NCBI RefSeq assembly: GCF_034424525.1
Contig: NZ_CP139979.1
Coordinates: 2,251,501-2,315,500, forward strand
DNA: 64,000 nucleotides
Direction of reading: 5' to 3'
Source: Sphingobium yanoikuyae
Lineage (GTDB): Bacteria; Pseudomonadota; Alphaproteobacteria; Sphingomonadales; Sphingomonadaceae
The notes beneath the pieces were generated by a model that saw only the letters and a program-made list of their open reading frames with translations, was not told the DNA's origin and made no database searches. Positions 56,229-63,476 of the stretch are shown piece after piece; the first letter of the stretch is position 1; every line of letters starts with the position of its first letter. A program made the position numbers and the translations under genes.

Positions 56229-58058
56229 ATCATCGATACCAGCGACCATATCCTGGCCGGAAACGAGCGCGATCTCGACCTCTGGCCGATCGGAAACTGC
56301 CAGGCATCCGCCCTGATCGACCGCGCCGGGCGCATGATCTGGGCCTGCGTGCCGCGGGTCGACGGCGACCCCGTCTTTTCCGCCCTGCTCGACAACAAGC
56401 ATTGGGACAGCAAGGAAGCGCGCGGCTTCTGGGCGATCGAGCTGGAAAATTGCGTCGCGGTCGAGCAGCATTATATCCGCAACACGCCGATCCTGGTCAC
56501 CCGCCAGAGCGACGGCCAGGGCAATGCGATCGAGATTTTCGATTTCTGCCCGCGCCACAAGCATAAGGGCCGCATGTATCGCCCGGTCGCCTTCGCCCGC
56601 ATCGTCCGCCCCGCCGCCGGCAGCCCGCGCATCCGCGTTCGCCTGCGCCCCACGACCAGCTGGGGCAAGGAAAATGTCCCGGTCACCTACGGCTCCAACC
56701 ATATCCGCATGGTCCTGTCCTACATGGCGATGCGGATATCGACCAACGCACCGATCGGCCTGATCGCACAGGAAAGCTGGTTCCGGCTGGAATCCGACAT
56801 GCATTTCTTCATGGGGCCGGACGAAGGTTTTTCCGACGCGCTGCGCCCGGCGATCGAGCGGATGCTGGACGACACCATCCTCGAATGGCAGCTCTGGGTG
56901 CGCGGCCTTGCCATCCCGCCCGAATGGCAGGAGGCGGTGATCCGTTCCGCCATCACGCTCAAGCTCTGCCAGCATGAGGAAACCGGCGCGATCGTCGCCG
57001 CGCTCACCACCTCCATCCCCGAACATGCCGACAGCGGCCGCAACTGGGACTATCGCTACTGCTGGGTGCGCGACGCCTATTATACGGTCGAGGCGCTGAA
57101 CCGGCTCGGCGCCCTCGACGTGCTGGAAACCTATCTCGTCTATCTGCGCAACATCGTCGACGGCGCCAAGGGCGGCCATATCCAGCCGCTCTACGACGTG
57201 CGCGGCAATGCCACGCTGCATGAATGGGAGGCCGCGCATCTGCCCGGCTATCGCGGCATGGGGCCGGTGCGGGTCGGCAATGCCGCCTATGAACAGATCC
57301 AGCATGACGCCTATGGCCAGATCGTCCTGTCCTCGGTCCAGGGCTTCATCGACCGGCGCCTGTTGCGCATGGCCGGCCATGCCGATTTCGAGGCGCTGGA
57401 GGCGGTAGGCGAACGCGCCTGGCAGGTCTACGATCAGCCCGACGCCGGCCTTTGGGAATTGCGCACCCGCTCCCATGTCCACAGCTATAGCGCGGTGATG
57501 TGCTGGGCCGCCTGCGATCGGCTGGCCCATGCCGCCACCGCGCTCGACCTGCCGCTGCGCGCCGCCCATTGGGAAAATCGCGCCGAAACCATGCGGGCCC
57601 GCATCCTCGAATCCGCCTGGCGCGCCGACAGCAAGGCGATTTCTGCCAATTTCGAGGATGACGCGCGCGACGCGTCTTTGCTGCAACTGCTCGACCTGCG
57701 CTTCCTGACCGCTGATGATCCGATGTTCACCGGCACGCTCGAAGCACTGGAAAAAGATCTGCGTCGCGGCAACGACATGCTGCGCTACAGCGCGCCGGAC
57801 GATTTCGGTGAGCCTGTCACTGCCTTCAATGTCTGCACCTTCTGGCTGATCGAGGCGCTGCACCGCACCGGCCGGACCGAAGAGGCGCGCGAACTGTTCG
57901 AGGAGATGCTGTCCCGCCGCACCGCCGCCGGCCTGCTGTCCGAAGATATCGATCCCCATAATGGGGAACTCTGGGGAAATTACCCGCAAACCTATTCGTT
58001 GGTCGGCATCATCAACTGCGCCGTCTTGCTGAGCAAACCGTGGAGCGTGATGCGATGA
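56229..58058 (+). CDS. GH15 glucoamylase/trehalase-like enzyme, unusual start
   Basis: About 609 residues. (alpha/alpha)6-barrel GH15 pattern: ERDLDLWPIGNCQASALID, NWDYRYCWVRDAYYTVEAL, YRGMGPVRVGNAAYEQIQHD and GEPVTAFNVCTFWLIEAL. No ATG, GTG or TTG precedes NERDLDLW outside otsB; GAAGGGGG at 56214-56221 sits six bases ahead of an ATC codon at 56229, so an AUC start is inferred. It probably hydrolyses trehalose or an alpha-glucan. Its stop overlaps otsA in ATGA, so the three genes are coupled. Confidence 0.85.
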   Translation: MIDTSDHILAGNERDLDLWPIGNCQASALIDRAGRMIWACVPRVDGDPVFSALLDNKHWDSKEARGFWAIELENCVAVEQHYIRNTPILVTRQSDGQGNAIEIFDFCPRHKHKGRMYRPVAFARIVRPAAGSPRIRVRLRPTTSWGKENVPVTYGSNHIRMVLSYMAMRISTNAPIGLIAQESWFRLESDMHFFMGPDEGFSDALRPAIERMLDDTILEWQLWVRGLAIPPEWQEAVIRSAITLKLCQHEETGAIVAALTTSIPEHADSGRNWDYRYCWVRDAYYTVEALNRLGALDVLETYLVYLRNIVDGAKGGHIQPLYDVRGNATLHEWEAAHLPGYRGMGPVRVGNAAYEQIQHDAYGQIVLSSVQGFIDRRLLRMAGHADFEALEAVGERAWQVYDQPDAGLWELRTRSHVHSYSAVMCWAACDRLAHAATALDLPLRAAHWENRAETMRARILESAWRADSKAISANFEDDARDASLLQLLDLRFLTADDPMFTGTLEALEKDLRRGNDMLRYSAPDDFGEPVTAFNVCTFWLIEALHRTGRTEEARELFEEMLSRRTAAGLLSEDIDPHNGELWGNYPQTYSLVGIINCAVLLSKPWSVMR

Positions 58059-59461
58059 GCCGCCTGATAGTCATTTCCAACCGGGTCAGTCGCCCCAATG
58101 GCGCCGCCAATCAGGGTGGCCTTGCCGTGGCGCTGGCGCAGGCGCTGCGCGAAAGCCGCGGCATCTGGGTCGGCTGGTCGGGCGGCACGACCGACAATTT
58201 CACCGGCCATATCGGCTTTGCCGACGATGACGGGGTCAAGACCGCGACGATCGACCTGGAAGAACAGGATGTCGACGAATATTATAATGGCTATGCCAAC
58301 AAGACGCTGTGGCCGCTGTTCCATTATCGCATCGACCTGGCCGAATATGCCCGCGATTTCGAGGGCGGATATAACCGCGTCAACCAGCGCTTCGCCGACA
58401 CCGCCAGCCCACTGATCGAACCGGAAGACATTATCTGGGTGCAGGATTATCACATGATCCCGCTGGGCCAGATGCTGCGCGACCGGGGCCATCAGAACCG
58501 GATGGGCTTCTTCCTGCACATTCCCTGGCCGCCGACCCGCCTGCTGGTCTCGCTGCCCCATCATACCAAGCTGGTCAGCACCCTCTTCGCCTATGACGTC
58601 ATCGGCTTCCATACCGAGGAATGGCTGGAATCCTTCCGCCATTATGTCGAGCGCGAGATGGGCGGCACCGTCGATGGCGATTTCGTCACCGTCGGCGGTC
58701 GCACCATCCAGGCCGTCGCCTGCCCGATCGGCATCAATGCCGAGGAGTTCAAGCAGGCCGCCGCCAGCGACGCAGCGGTGGAGATGCACCGCCAGGTCCG
58801 CGCCTCGCTGCAGGATCGCTCGCTGATCGTCGGCGTCGACCGGCTCGACTATAGCAAGGGTCTGGAAGAGCGGTTCAACGGCTATGCCCGCTTCCTGAAG
58901 GATCATGCCGAACATCATCGCCGCGTCGTGCTGGCGCAGATCGCCCCGCCCTCGCGCGGCGAGGTGGAAAGCTATCAGCAGATCCGCGCCACGCTGGACT
59001 CGCTCGCCGGGCGGATCAACGGCGAGTATAGCGATGTCGACTGGACTCCGATCCGATACGTCAACCAGGGCTATCCGCGCGACAAGCTGGCCGGCATCTA
59101 TCGCTCCGCCCGGATCGGCCTGGTGACGCCGCTGCGCGACGGCATGAACCTGGTCGCCAAGGAATATGTCGCGGCCCAGAACCCGGACGATCCCGGCGTC
59201 CTGATCCTGTCCCGCTTCGCCGGCGCGGCGATGCAACTCAAGGACGCGCTGCTCATCAACCCCTATAGCCCGGAGGAGATGTCCGACGCGATCGACCGGG
59301 CGTTGGCCATGCCGCTCGACGAGCGCAAGCGGCGCTGGCGGGCGATGATGGACAGCGTCGAGCAGCAGGATATCAGCTGGTGGCGCAGCGCCTTCACCGA
59401 TCGGCTGGCGGCCACCCGCCAGGAAGAGCCGGAGGCCGAACCGGAACCGGCGACCGAATGA
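58055..59461 (+). CDS. otsA: trehalose-6-phosphate synthase
   Basis: 468 residues from ATG 58055; GT20 family. SRLIVISNRVSRPNG, GGLAVALAQAL, the sugar-phosphate site WVQDYHMIPLG and HIPWPP, then VGVDRLDYSKGLEERF and VTPLRDGMNLVAKEYVA bind UDP-glucose. It makes trehalose 6-phosphate from UDP-glucose and glucose 6-phosphate. The C-terminal tail is acidic. It completes the operon with otsB and GH15. Confidence 0.96.
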   Translation: MSRLIVISNRVSRPNGAANQGGLAVALAQALRESRGIWVGWSGGTTDNFTGHIGFADDDGVKTATIDLEEQDVDEYYNGYANKTLWPLFHYRIDLAEYARDFEGGYNRVNQRFADTASPLIEPEDIIWVQDYHMIPLGQMLRDRGHQNRMGFFLHIPWPPTRLLVSLPHHTKLVSTLFAYDVIGFHTEEWLESFRHYVEREMGGTVDGDFVTVGGRTIQAVACPIGINAEEFKQAAASDAAVEMHRQVRASLQDRSLIVGVDRLDYSKGLEERFNGYARFLKDHAEHHRRVVLAQIAPPSRGEVESYQQIRATLDSLAGRINGEYSDVDWTPIRYVNQGYPRDKLAGIYRSARIGLVTPLRDGMNLVAKEYVAAQNPDDPGVLILSRFAGAAMQLKDALLINPYSPEEMSDAIDRALAMPLDERKRRWRAMMDSVEQQDISWWRSAFTDRLAATRQEEPEAEPEPATE

Positions 59462-59470
59462 TTGAGATCA

Positions 59471-59496
59471 GGCACCGGTCCCGCTAGGCCGGTGCC
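59471..59496. promoter_or_regulatory. hairpin abutting a small gene start
   Basis: GGCACCGG (59471-59478) pairs perfectly with CCGGTGCC (59489-59496), with a ten-base loop, and ends right before the ATG at 59497. It may be an otsA terminator without a T-run, or it may shape translation of the small gene. Confidence 0.5.
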
Positions 59497-59631
59497 ATGC
59501 ATAGCGAAGATGATGACGAACCGCGCGGCCTGTGGGCCGCCATCAGCGCCAAATCCGGCGTGATCATTGGCAGCATCGGCCTGATCGCCTGGCTGGCGCT
59601 GATCTGGTTCATGTTCGGCGACGTGCTGTAG
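59497..59631 (+). CDS. 44-residue single-pass membrane protein
   Basis: An acidic N-terminus (MHSEDDDEPRGLWAAISAKS) precedes one hydrophobic helix (GVIIGSIGLIAWLALIWFMF). No canonical ribosome site is visible; a perfect hairpin directly precedes the ATG. Small proteins of this layout occur in sphingomonad genomes. Function unknown. Confidence 0.55.
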   Translation: MHSEDDDEPRGLWAAISAKSGVIIGSIGLIAWLALIWFMFGDVL

Positions 59632-59715
59632 CGCGCCCTGCGGATTTCCCCTTGCGCCTCGTTGAACCAGCGGCAGACATGATGCCGCTCCGGCTTCGGG
59701 AGCGCCAAATGGGGG

Positions 59716-60996
59716 ATGTCCATGCTCGATCGCCGCTCCTTCCTCGGCAGCGCCGCTGCCGCCTCGCTCGCCGCGCCGATCGGGGCACAAGCGCTGACCA
59801 GCGTGCCGCTGCCGGCCGCCGATCTCCATGCGAAGAATGAAGACGCCTATTGGGCGGCGCTGCGCAAACAGTTCCTGATCCCGGCCGATGTCGTGAACCT
59901 CAATGTCGGCACCGTCGGCTCCTCGCCGCGCCCGGTATTGAAGGCGATCTTTGACGGGTTCGAGACGACCGAGCAGATGACCCAGGAAGGGTCGGAGGAT
60001 TATCCGATCTGGGGCTATGGCGCCTGGGACCAGTATCGCAAGCCCTTTGCCGACTTCATGGGCGCGAAGGTCGAGCAGATGGCGATCCTGCGCAACTGCA
60101 CGGAGGCCAACAGCTATATCGCCAATGGCTTCGACATGAAGCCGGGCGACGAGGTGCTGATATCGGACGAGGAGCATGGATCGGGCGAAATGCCCTGGAT
60201 GCTGCGGTCGCGCCGCTATGGCGTGGTGGTTAAGAAATTCGCCATGCCCAAGCCGGCGAAGAACGCAGCCGAAATCCTCAACCGCATCAGCGACGCGATC
60301 ATGCCGAAAACCCGGATCATCTTCGTCAGCCATATCAGCACATCGACCGGCGTGGTGCTGCCGGCCAAGGAGATCGCCGCGCTCGCCCGGTCGAAGGGGA
60401 TCATCTCCGCCTTCGATGGCGCCCATGCGCCGGGCATGATGAAGGTCGACCTCAACGATATCGGCTGCGACCTCTATACCGGGTCGATGCACAAGTGGCT
60501 GTTCGCGACCAAGGGCACCGGCTTCCTCTATCTGCGCGACAGAAGCGTGATGGACCGGGTCTGGAACACGATCGCGACCGGCGGCTATGACGACCCGGCC
60601 CGCATGGCGGACCGTTACATGCAGATCGGCTCCTCCTGCATCCCGACCTTGATGGGCCTCAACGCCGCGATCGGCTTCGCCAGCAGCATCGGCATGGACC
60701 GGATCGAGGCGCGCAACCGCATGCTTGCCGACTATATCCATGCCGAGATGATGAAGCGCGGCGCGCAGGACTGGACCTCGCCCGATCCGGCGCTGCGCTG
60801 CGCGATCGCGACCGTCAACGTGCCGCCGGTGCAGCGGATGGAATTGCAGGACTGGCTCTGGAAAAATCACAAGGTGCGCATTCGCGGCGGCAACCCCAGC
60901 AAGCTGCGCCTCGCTACCCCCTATTTCCTGAGCAAGGCGGACATCGACCGCTTCCTTGGCCTGTTCGACGAATATCGGAAGATGAAGGGGGCGTAA
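59716..60996 (+). CDS. Tat-exported class V aminotransferase-fold protein
   Basis: 426 residues with a Tat signal peptide (LDRRSFLGSAAAASLAAP). The fold is class V aminotransferase/cysteine desulfurase-like: NLNVGTVGSSPRPVLKAI, ILRNCTEANSYIANG, FVSHISTSTGVVLPAKEI, FDGAHAPGMMKVDLND and the PLP lysine in TGSMHKWLFATKGTGF. Exported PLP enzymes of this type (isopenicillin N epimerase-like) are unusual, since cofactor must be loaded before export. Substrate unknown. Confidence 0.9.
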   Translation: MSMLDRRSFLGSAAAASLAAPIGAQALTSVPLPAADLHAKNEDAYWAALRKQFLIPADVVNLNVGTVGSSPRPVLKAIFDGFETTEQMTQEGSEDYPIWGYGAWDQYRKPFADFMGAKVEQMAILRNCTEANSYIANGFDMKPGDEVLISDEEHGSGEMPWMLRSRRYGVVVKKFAMPKPAKNAAEILNRISDAIMPKTRIIFVSHISTSTGVVLPAKEIAALARSKGIISAFDGAHAPGMMKVDLNDIGCDLYTGSMHKWLFATKGTGFLYLRDRSVMDRVWNTIATGGYDDPARMADRYMQIGSSCIPTLMGLNAAIGFASSIGMDRIEARNRMLADYIHAEMMKRGAQDWTSPDPALRCAIATVNVPPVQRMELQDWLWKNHKVRIRGGNPSKLRLATPYFLSKADIDRFLGLFDEYRKMKGA

Positions 60997-60997
60997 T

Positions 60998-61111
60998 CCT
61001 CCCCGCTTGCGGGGAGGTGGCATCGCGCAGCGATGACGGAGGGGCGGTGCGTCGTGGCGCACCTCCTCCACCACCGCTACGCGGCGGTCTCCCTCCCCGC
61101 TTGCGGGGAGG
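60998..61111. repeat. palindromic intergenic repeat
   Basis: The 20-base palindrome CCTCCCCGCTTGCGGGGAGG occurs at 60998-61017 and again at 61092-61111, with a 74-base middle that includes ATCGCGCAGCGAT-type palindromes and a CACCACCGC/GCGGCGGT region. Such repeats are common between genes in sphingomonads. It lies between the aminotransferase-like gene and purC. Confidence 0.85.
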
Positions 61112-61234
61112 AACAATTGCACCCTCGCGCGCTTTGCTCTATGGGCCACCCCAAGCAGCCCCGGCACCCGCTGATCCTTTCCGATTCGCGTTTGCCGGGG
61201 CAAAATCTTTTGTAAGAAAAAGACAGGAACGCGC

Positions 61235-62017
61235 ATGGCCCGTCGCCGCCAGATCTACGAAGGCAAGGCAAAGATCCTTTACGAAGGCCCCGAGCCCGGC
61301 ACGATCATCCAATATTTCAAGGATGATGCGACCGCCTTCAATGCCCAGAAGAAGGGCACGATTTCGGGCAAGGGCGTGCTCAACAACCGGATTTCCGAGC
61401 ATATCTTCACCCTGCTCGGCCAGATCGGCGTGCCGACCCACTTCATCCGCCGCCTCAACATGCGCGAGCAGCTGGTCCGCCAGGTCGAGATCGTACCGAT
61501 CGAAGTCGTGGTGCGCAACGTTGCCGCCGGTTCGCTGTCGAAGAAGCTCGGCATCGAGGAAGGCACCCAGCTGCCCCGCACGCTGATCGAATATTGCTAC
61601 AAGGATGATGCGCTGGGCGACCCGCTGATCTCCGAAGAGCATATCGCCTGCTTCGGCTGGGCCACGCAGGAAGAGATGCACGACATCGCCGACATGGCGA
61701 TCCGCATCAACGACTTCATGTGCGGCCTGTTCGCCGGCATCGGCATCCGCCTGATCGACTTCAAGCTGGAATTCGGCCGCCTCTATGACGGCGACTACAG
61801 CCGCATCATCCTGGCCGACGAGATCAGCCCCGATGGCTGCCGCCTGTGGGACATGGCGACCAACGAGAAGCTGGACAAGGATCGCTTCCGTCGCGACCTC
61901 GGCGGCGAAGTCGAAGCCTATCAGGAAGTGGCGCGCCGTCTGGGCCTGCTGCCCGAAGGGCTGGACACCACCGTCCTCGACCTCGACACGCATCGCAAGA
62001 AGCGCGAAAAGGACTGA
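61235..62017 (+). CDS. purC: SAICAR synthase
   Basis: 260 residues; joins CAIR and aspartate in purine synthesis. [39 protein letters not shown] in pieces, [28 protein letters not shown] and [15 protein letters not shown] are all present. Length is standard. AGGAACGCGC precedes the ATG. Confidence 0.97.
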   Translation: MARRRQIYEGKAKILYEGPEPGTIIQYFKDDATAFNAQKKGTISGKGVLNNRISEHIFTLLGQIGVPTHFIRRLNMREQLVRQVEIVPIEVVVRNVAAGSLSKKLGIEEGTQLPRTLIEYCYKDDALGDPLISEEHIACFGWATQEEMHDIADMAIRINDFMCGLFAGIGIRLIDFKLEFGRLYDGDYSRIILADEISPDGCRLWDMATNEKLDKDRFRRDLGGEVEAYQEVARRLGLLPEGLDTTVLDLDTHRKKREKD

Positions 62018-62025
62018 TCTACGAA

Positions 62026-62049
62026 AAGGCCGGCCGCAACGCCGGCCTT
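62026..62049 (+). terminator. purC terminator stem, cut from its T-run
   Basis: AAGGCCGGC (62026-62034) pairs with GCCGGCCTT (62041-62049) around CGCAAC. No T-run follows it here; instead seven T bases begin at 63405, directly beyond the insertion element. Joining the two restores a normal terminator. Confidence 0.8.
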
Positions 62050-62054
62050 ATGGG

Positions 62055-62066
62055 ATGGCCCGCCCC
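62055..62066 (+). repeat. left subterminal inverted repeat of the IS
   Basis: ATGGCCCGCCCC; perfect reverse complement of 63390-63401. It lies about five bases inside the inferred left end and 54 bases before the transposase ATG. Confidence 0.9.
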
Positions 62067-62120
62067 TTTTCCCCGGCATCGGATATGATGCTGGTGCTTG
62101 AAGAGGAAAGGAGCGGACCG

Positions 62121-63152
62121 ATGTCTATTGTGATCCTTGGCGTTGATTTGGGCAAGAATGCCTGCAGTGTGGTGGGCGTGGATGCGTCGGGAGCTGTCGT
62201 CGTACGCAGGTCGATGCGCCGCCAGACGCTGGTCGACTACGTTGCCAAGCTTCCTGTGTGCGTGGTCGCGATGGAGGCATGTTGCGGTGCCCATTATCTG
62301 GGGCGCCTGTTCGCCGCGCACGGACATGAGATCCGGCTGATGTCGCCGGAGTACGTACGGCCGTATGTCAAAGCACAGAAGAACGATGACCGCGACGCCG
62401 AGGGGATCGCCGAGGCCGCCTCGCGTCCAACGATGCGCTTCGTCGAACTCAAGACCCAGGAGCAGTTGGACATCCAGACGCTCCACCGGGTTCGCTCGCG
62501 CCTGGTGGCTGAGCGCAGGAGCCTGACCAACCAGTTGCGGGCGATCCTGCTGGAGCGCGGGACCATTTTCCCGGTTGGGCGGCGCAAGCTGGAACTCGGC
62601 ATCGATGCCCTGCTGGCCGATGAGGATACGACCTTGTCACCGCGTCTGCGCCAGTTGGTGGCCGAACTGCGTGCCGAATGGCGCGAACTCGATACCAGGG
62701 TGGAAACGCTGAACGGCGAGTTTGTCGAGCTGGCGCGCAATGACGCGGCTGCCCGGCGGCTCACATCCATCCCCGGCGTCGGGGTGCTGAACGCAACTGC
62801 CCTGATTGCAGCCGTGGGCGATGCCAGCAGCTTTGCCAAAGCCCGAGACCTGGGTGCCTGGCTCGGTCTGGTGCCCCGTCAGCATACTACCGGCGGCAAG
62901 CCGCGGCTGCTCGGCATCTCCAAGCGAGGCAACACCTACTTGCGCACCTTGCTCATCCACGGTGCCCGAGCAGCATTGCCGTCGCTGGCGCGAAGCGAGA
63001 CCCCGTTGGGGCGCTGGTTGACAGGAATGATCGAGCGAGGAGTCCACCGCAATGCTATCGTCGTCGCGCTGGCCAACAAGCTGGCGCGGATCGCATGGGC
63101 GGCCTTGCGCAAGGACGCGACGTTCGAACGCGGCTACCCAGTCGCGGCATAA
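62121..63152 (+). CDS. IS110/IS1111-family transposase
   Basis: 343 residues from ATG 62121. The DEDD RuvC-like N-terminal domain has ILGVDLGKNACSVVGVD, VVAMEACCGAHYLGR and the KNDDRDAEGIAEAA acid pair; a helical linker follows; the C-terminal Tnp2 domain has LTSIPGVGVLNATALIA and GLVPRQHTTGGKPRLLGISKRGN with a candidate catalytic Ser. No frameshift or stop is seen, so the gene looks intact. The long open frame upstream to 61785 is antisense-like reading of purC in another frame and is rejected. This family recombines DNA with guidance from a bridge RNA. Confidence 0.95.
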   Translation: MSIVILGVDLGKNACSVVGVDASGAVVVRRSMRRQTLVDYVAKLPVCVVAMEACCGAHYLGRLFAAHGHEIRLMSPEYVRPYVKAQKNDDRDAEGIAEAASRPTMRFVELKTQEQLDIQTLHRVRSRLVAERRSLTNQLRAILLERGTIFPVGRRKLELGIDALLADEDTTLSPRLRQLVAELRAEWRELDTRVETLNGEFVELARNDAAARRLTSIPGVGVLNATALIAAVGDASSFAKARDLGAWLGLVPRQHTTGGKPRLLGISKRGNTYLRTLLIHGARAALPSLARSETPLGRWLTGMIERGVHRNAIVVALANKLARIAWAALRKDATFERGYPVAA

Positions 63153-63389
63153 CCGGATCGGCCGCACGCATCTTCGTGCATAGGCCAACGATGTTTGCAG
63201 GAAGGATCGTGAAGATGGCCTGACAGTCGATCGGCGTCTGGAAAGCCCGGCCAAAAAAATGGCACTCGTTGCCGGCGTCTTTATTGTGGCTCCAGACGTG
63301 CGGATGTCCATCTTGGCCATGGGGTCACCCATGAGACCGCATACGTTGACGCAGACTGATCAGAACACTTCAAAATCCCCCTTGCAGAC
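63153..63389 (+). ncRNA. candidate bridge-RNA region of the IS
   Basis: 237 non-coding bases between the transposase stop and the right inverted repeat, the larger of the two ends, as expected for IS1111-type elements. Several stems are visible: GCACG-CATCTT-CGTGC (63164-63179), AGGCCA/TGGCCT (63182-63187 with 63216-63221), GGCA-CTCGT-TGCC (63261-63273) and ATGGG-GTCA-CCCAT (63319-63332). The bridge-RNA role is inferred from the family. Confidence 0.55.
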
Positions 63390-63401
63390 GGGGCGGGCCA
63401 T
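63390..63401 (+). repeat. right subterminal inverted repeat of the IS
   Basis: GGGGCGGGCCAT, partner of 62055-62066. About three bases (ACG) separate it from the T-run that belongs to the flank. Confidence 0.9.
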
Positions 63402-63440
63402 ACGTTTTTTTATGCGCCTTTGGCGCGCCTGCACCGCTTC

Positions 63441-63466
63441 CGAAATGCGCTCTTTCGCGCATTTCG
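63441..63466. terminator. hairpin after the TSUP gene
   Basis: A perfect ten-base stem (CGAAATGCGC at 63441-63450 with 63457-63466) around TCTTTC, just beyond the stop of the minus-strand transporter gene. It lacks a clear T-run, so terminator function is uncertain. Confidence 0.5.
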
Positions 63467-63476
63467 AGACAGCCTC

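Larger units (their letters stand above)
62050..63404 (+). mobile_element. IS110-family (IS1111 subgroup) insertion sequence
   Basis: About 1,355 bases, containing one full-length transposase gene. ATGGCCCGCCCC (62055-62066) and GGGGCGGGCCAT (63390-63401) form a 12-base perfect inverted repeat a few bases inside the ends, as in IS1111-type elements with subterminal repeats. There is no target duplication. The ends are placed by joining the flanks: GCCGGCCTT before and TTTTTTT after reform the purC terminator. End positions may be off by a few bases. Confidence 0.85.

Noticed and set aside
56157..57989. 610-residue minus-strand open frame opposite the GH15 gene
   Set aside because: Antisense shadow; the GH15 motifs on the plus strand are unambiguous.
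59263..61236. 657-residue minus-strand open frame opposite the aminotransferase-like gene
   Set aside because: Antisense shadow in GC-rich DNA; the plus-strand gene has clear motifs and a Tat signal.
61785..62120. Upstream extension of the IS transposase into purC
   Set aside because: It is purC read in another frame; ATG 62121 starts the family-typical MSIVILGVDLGK.
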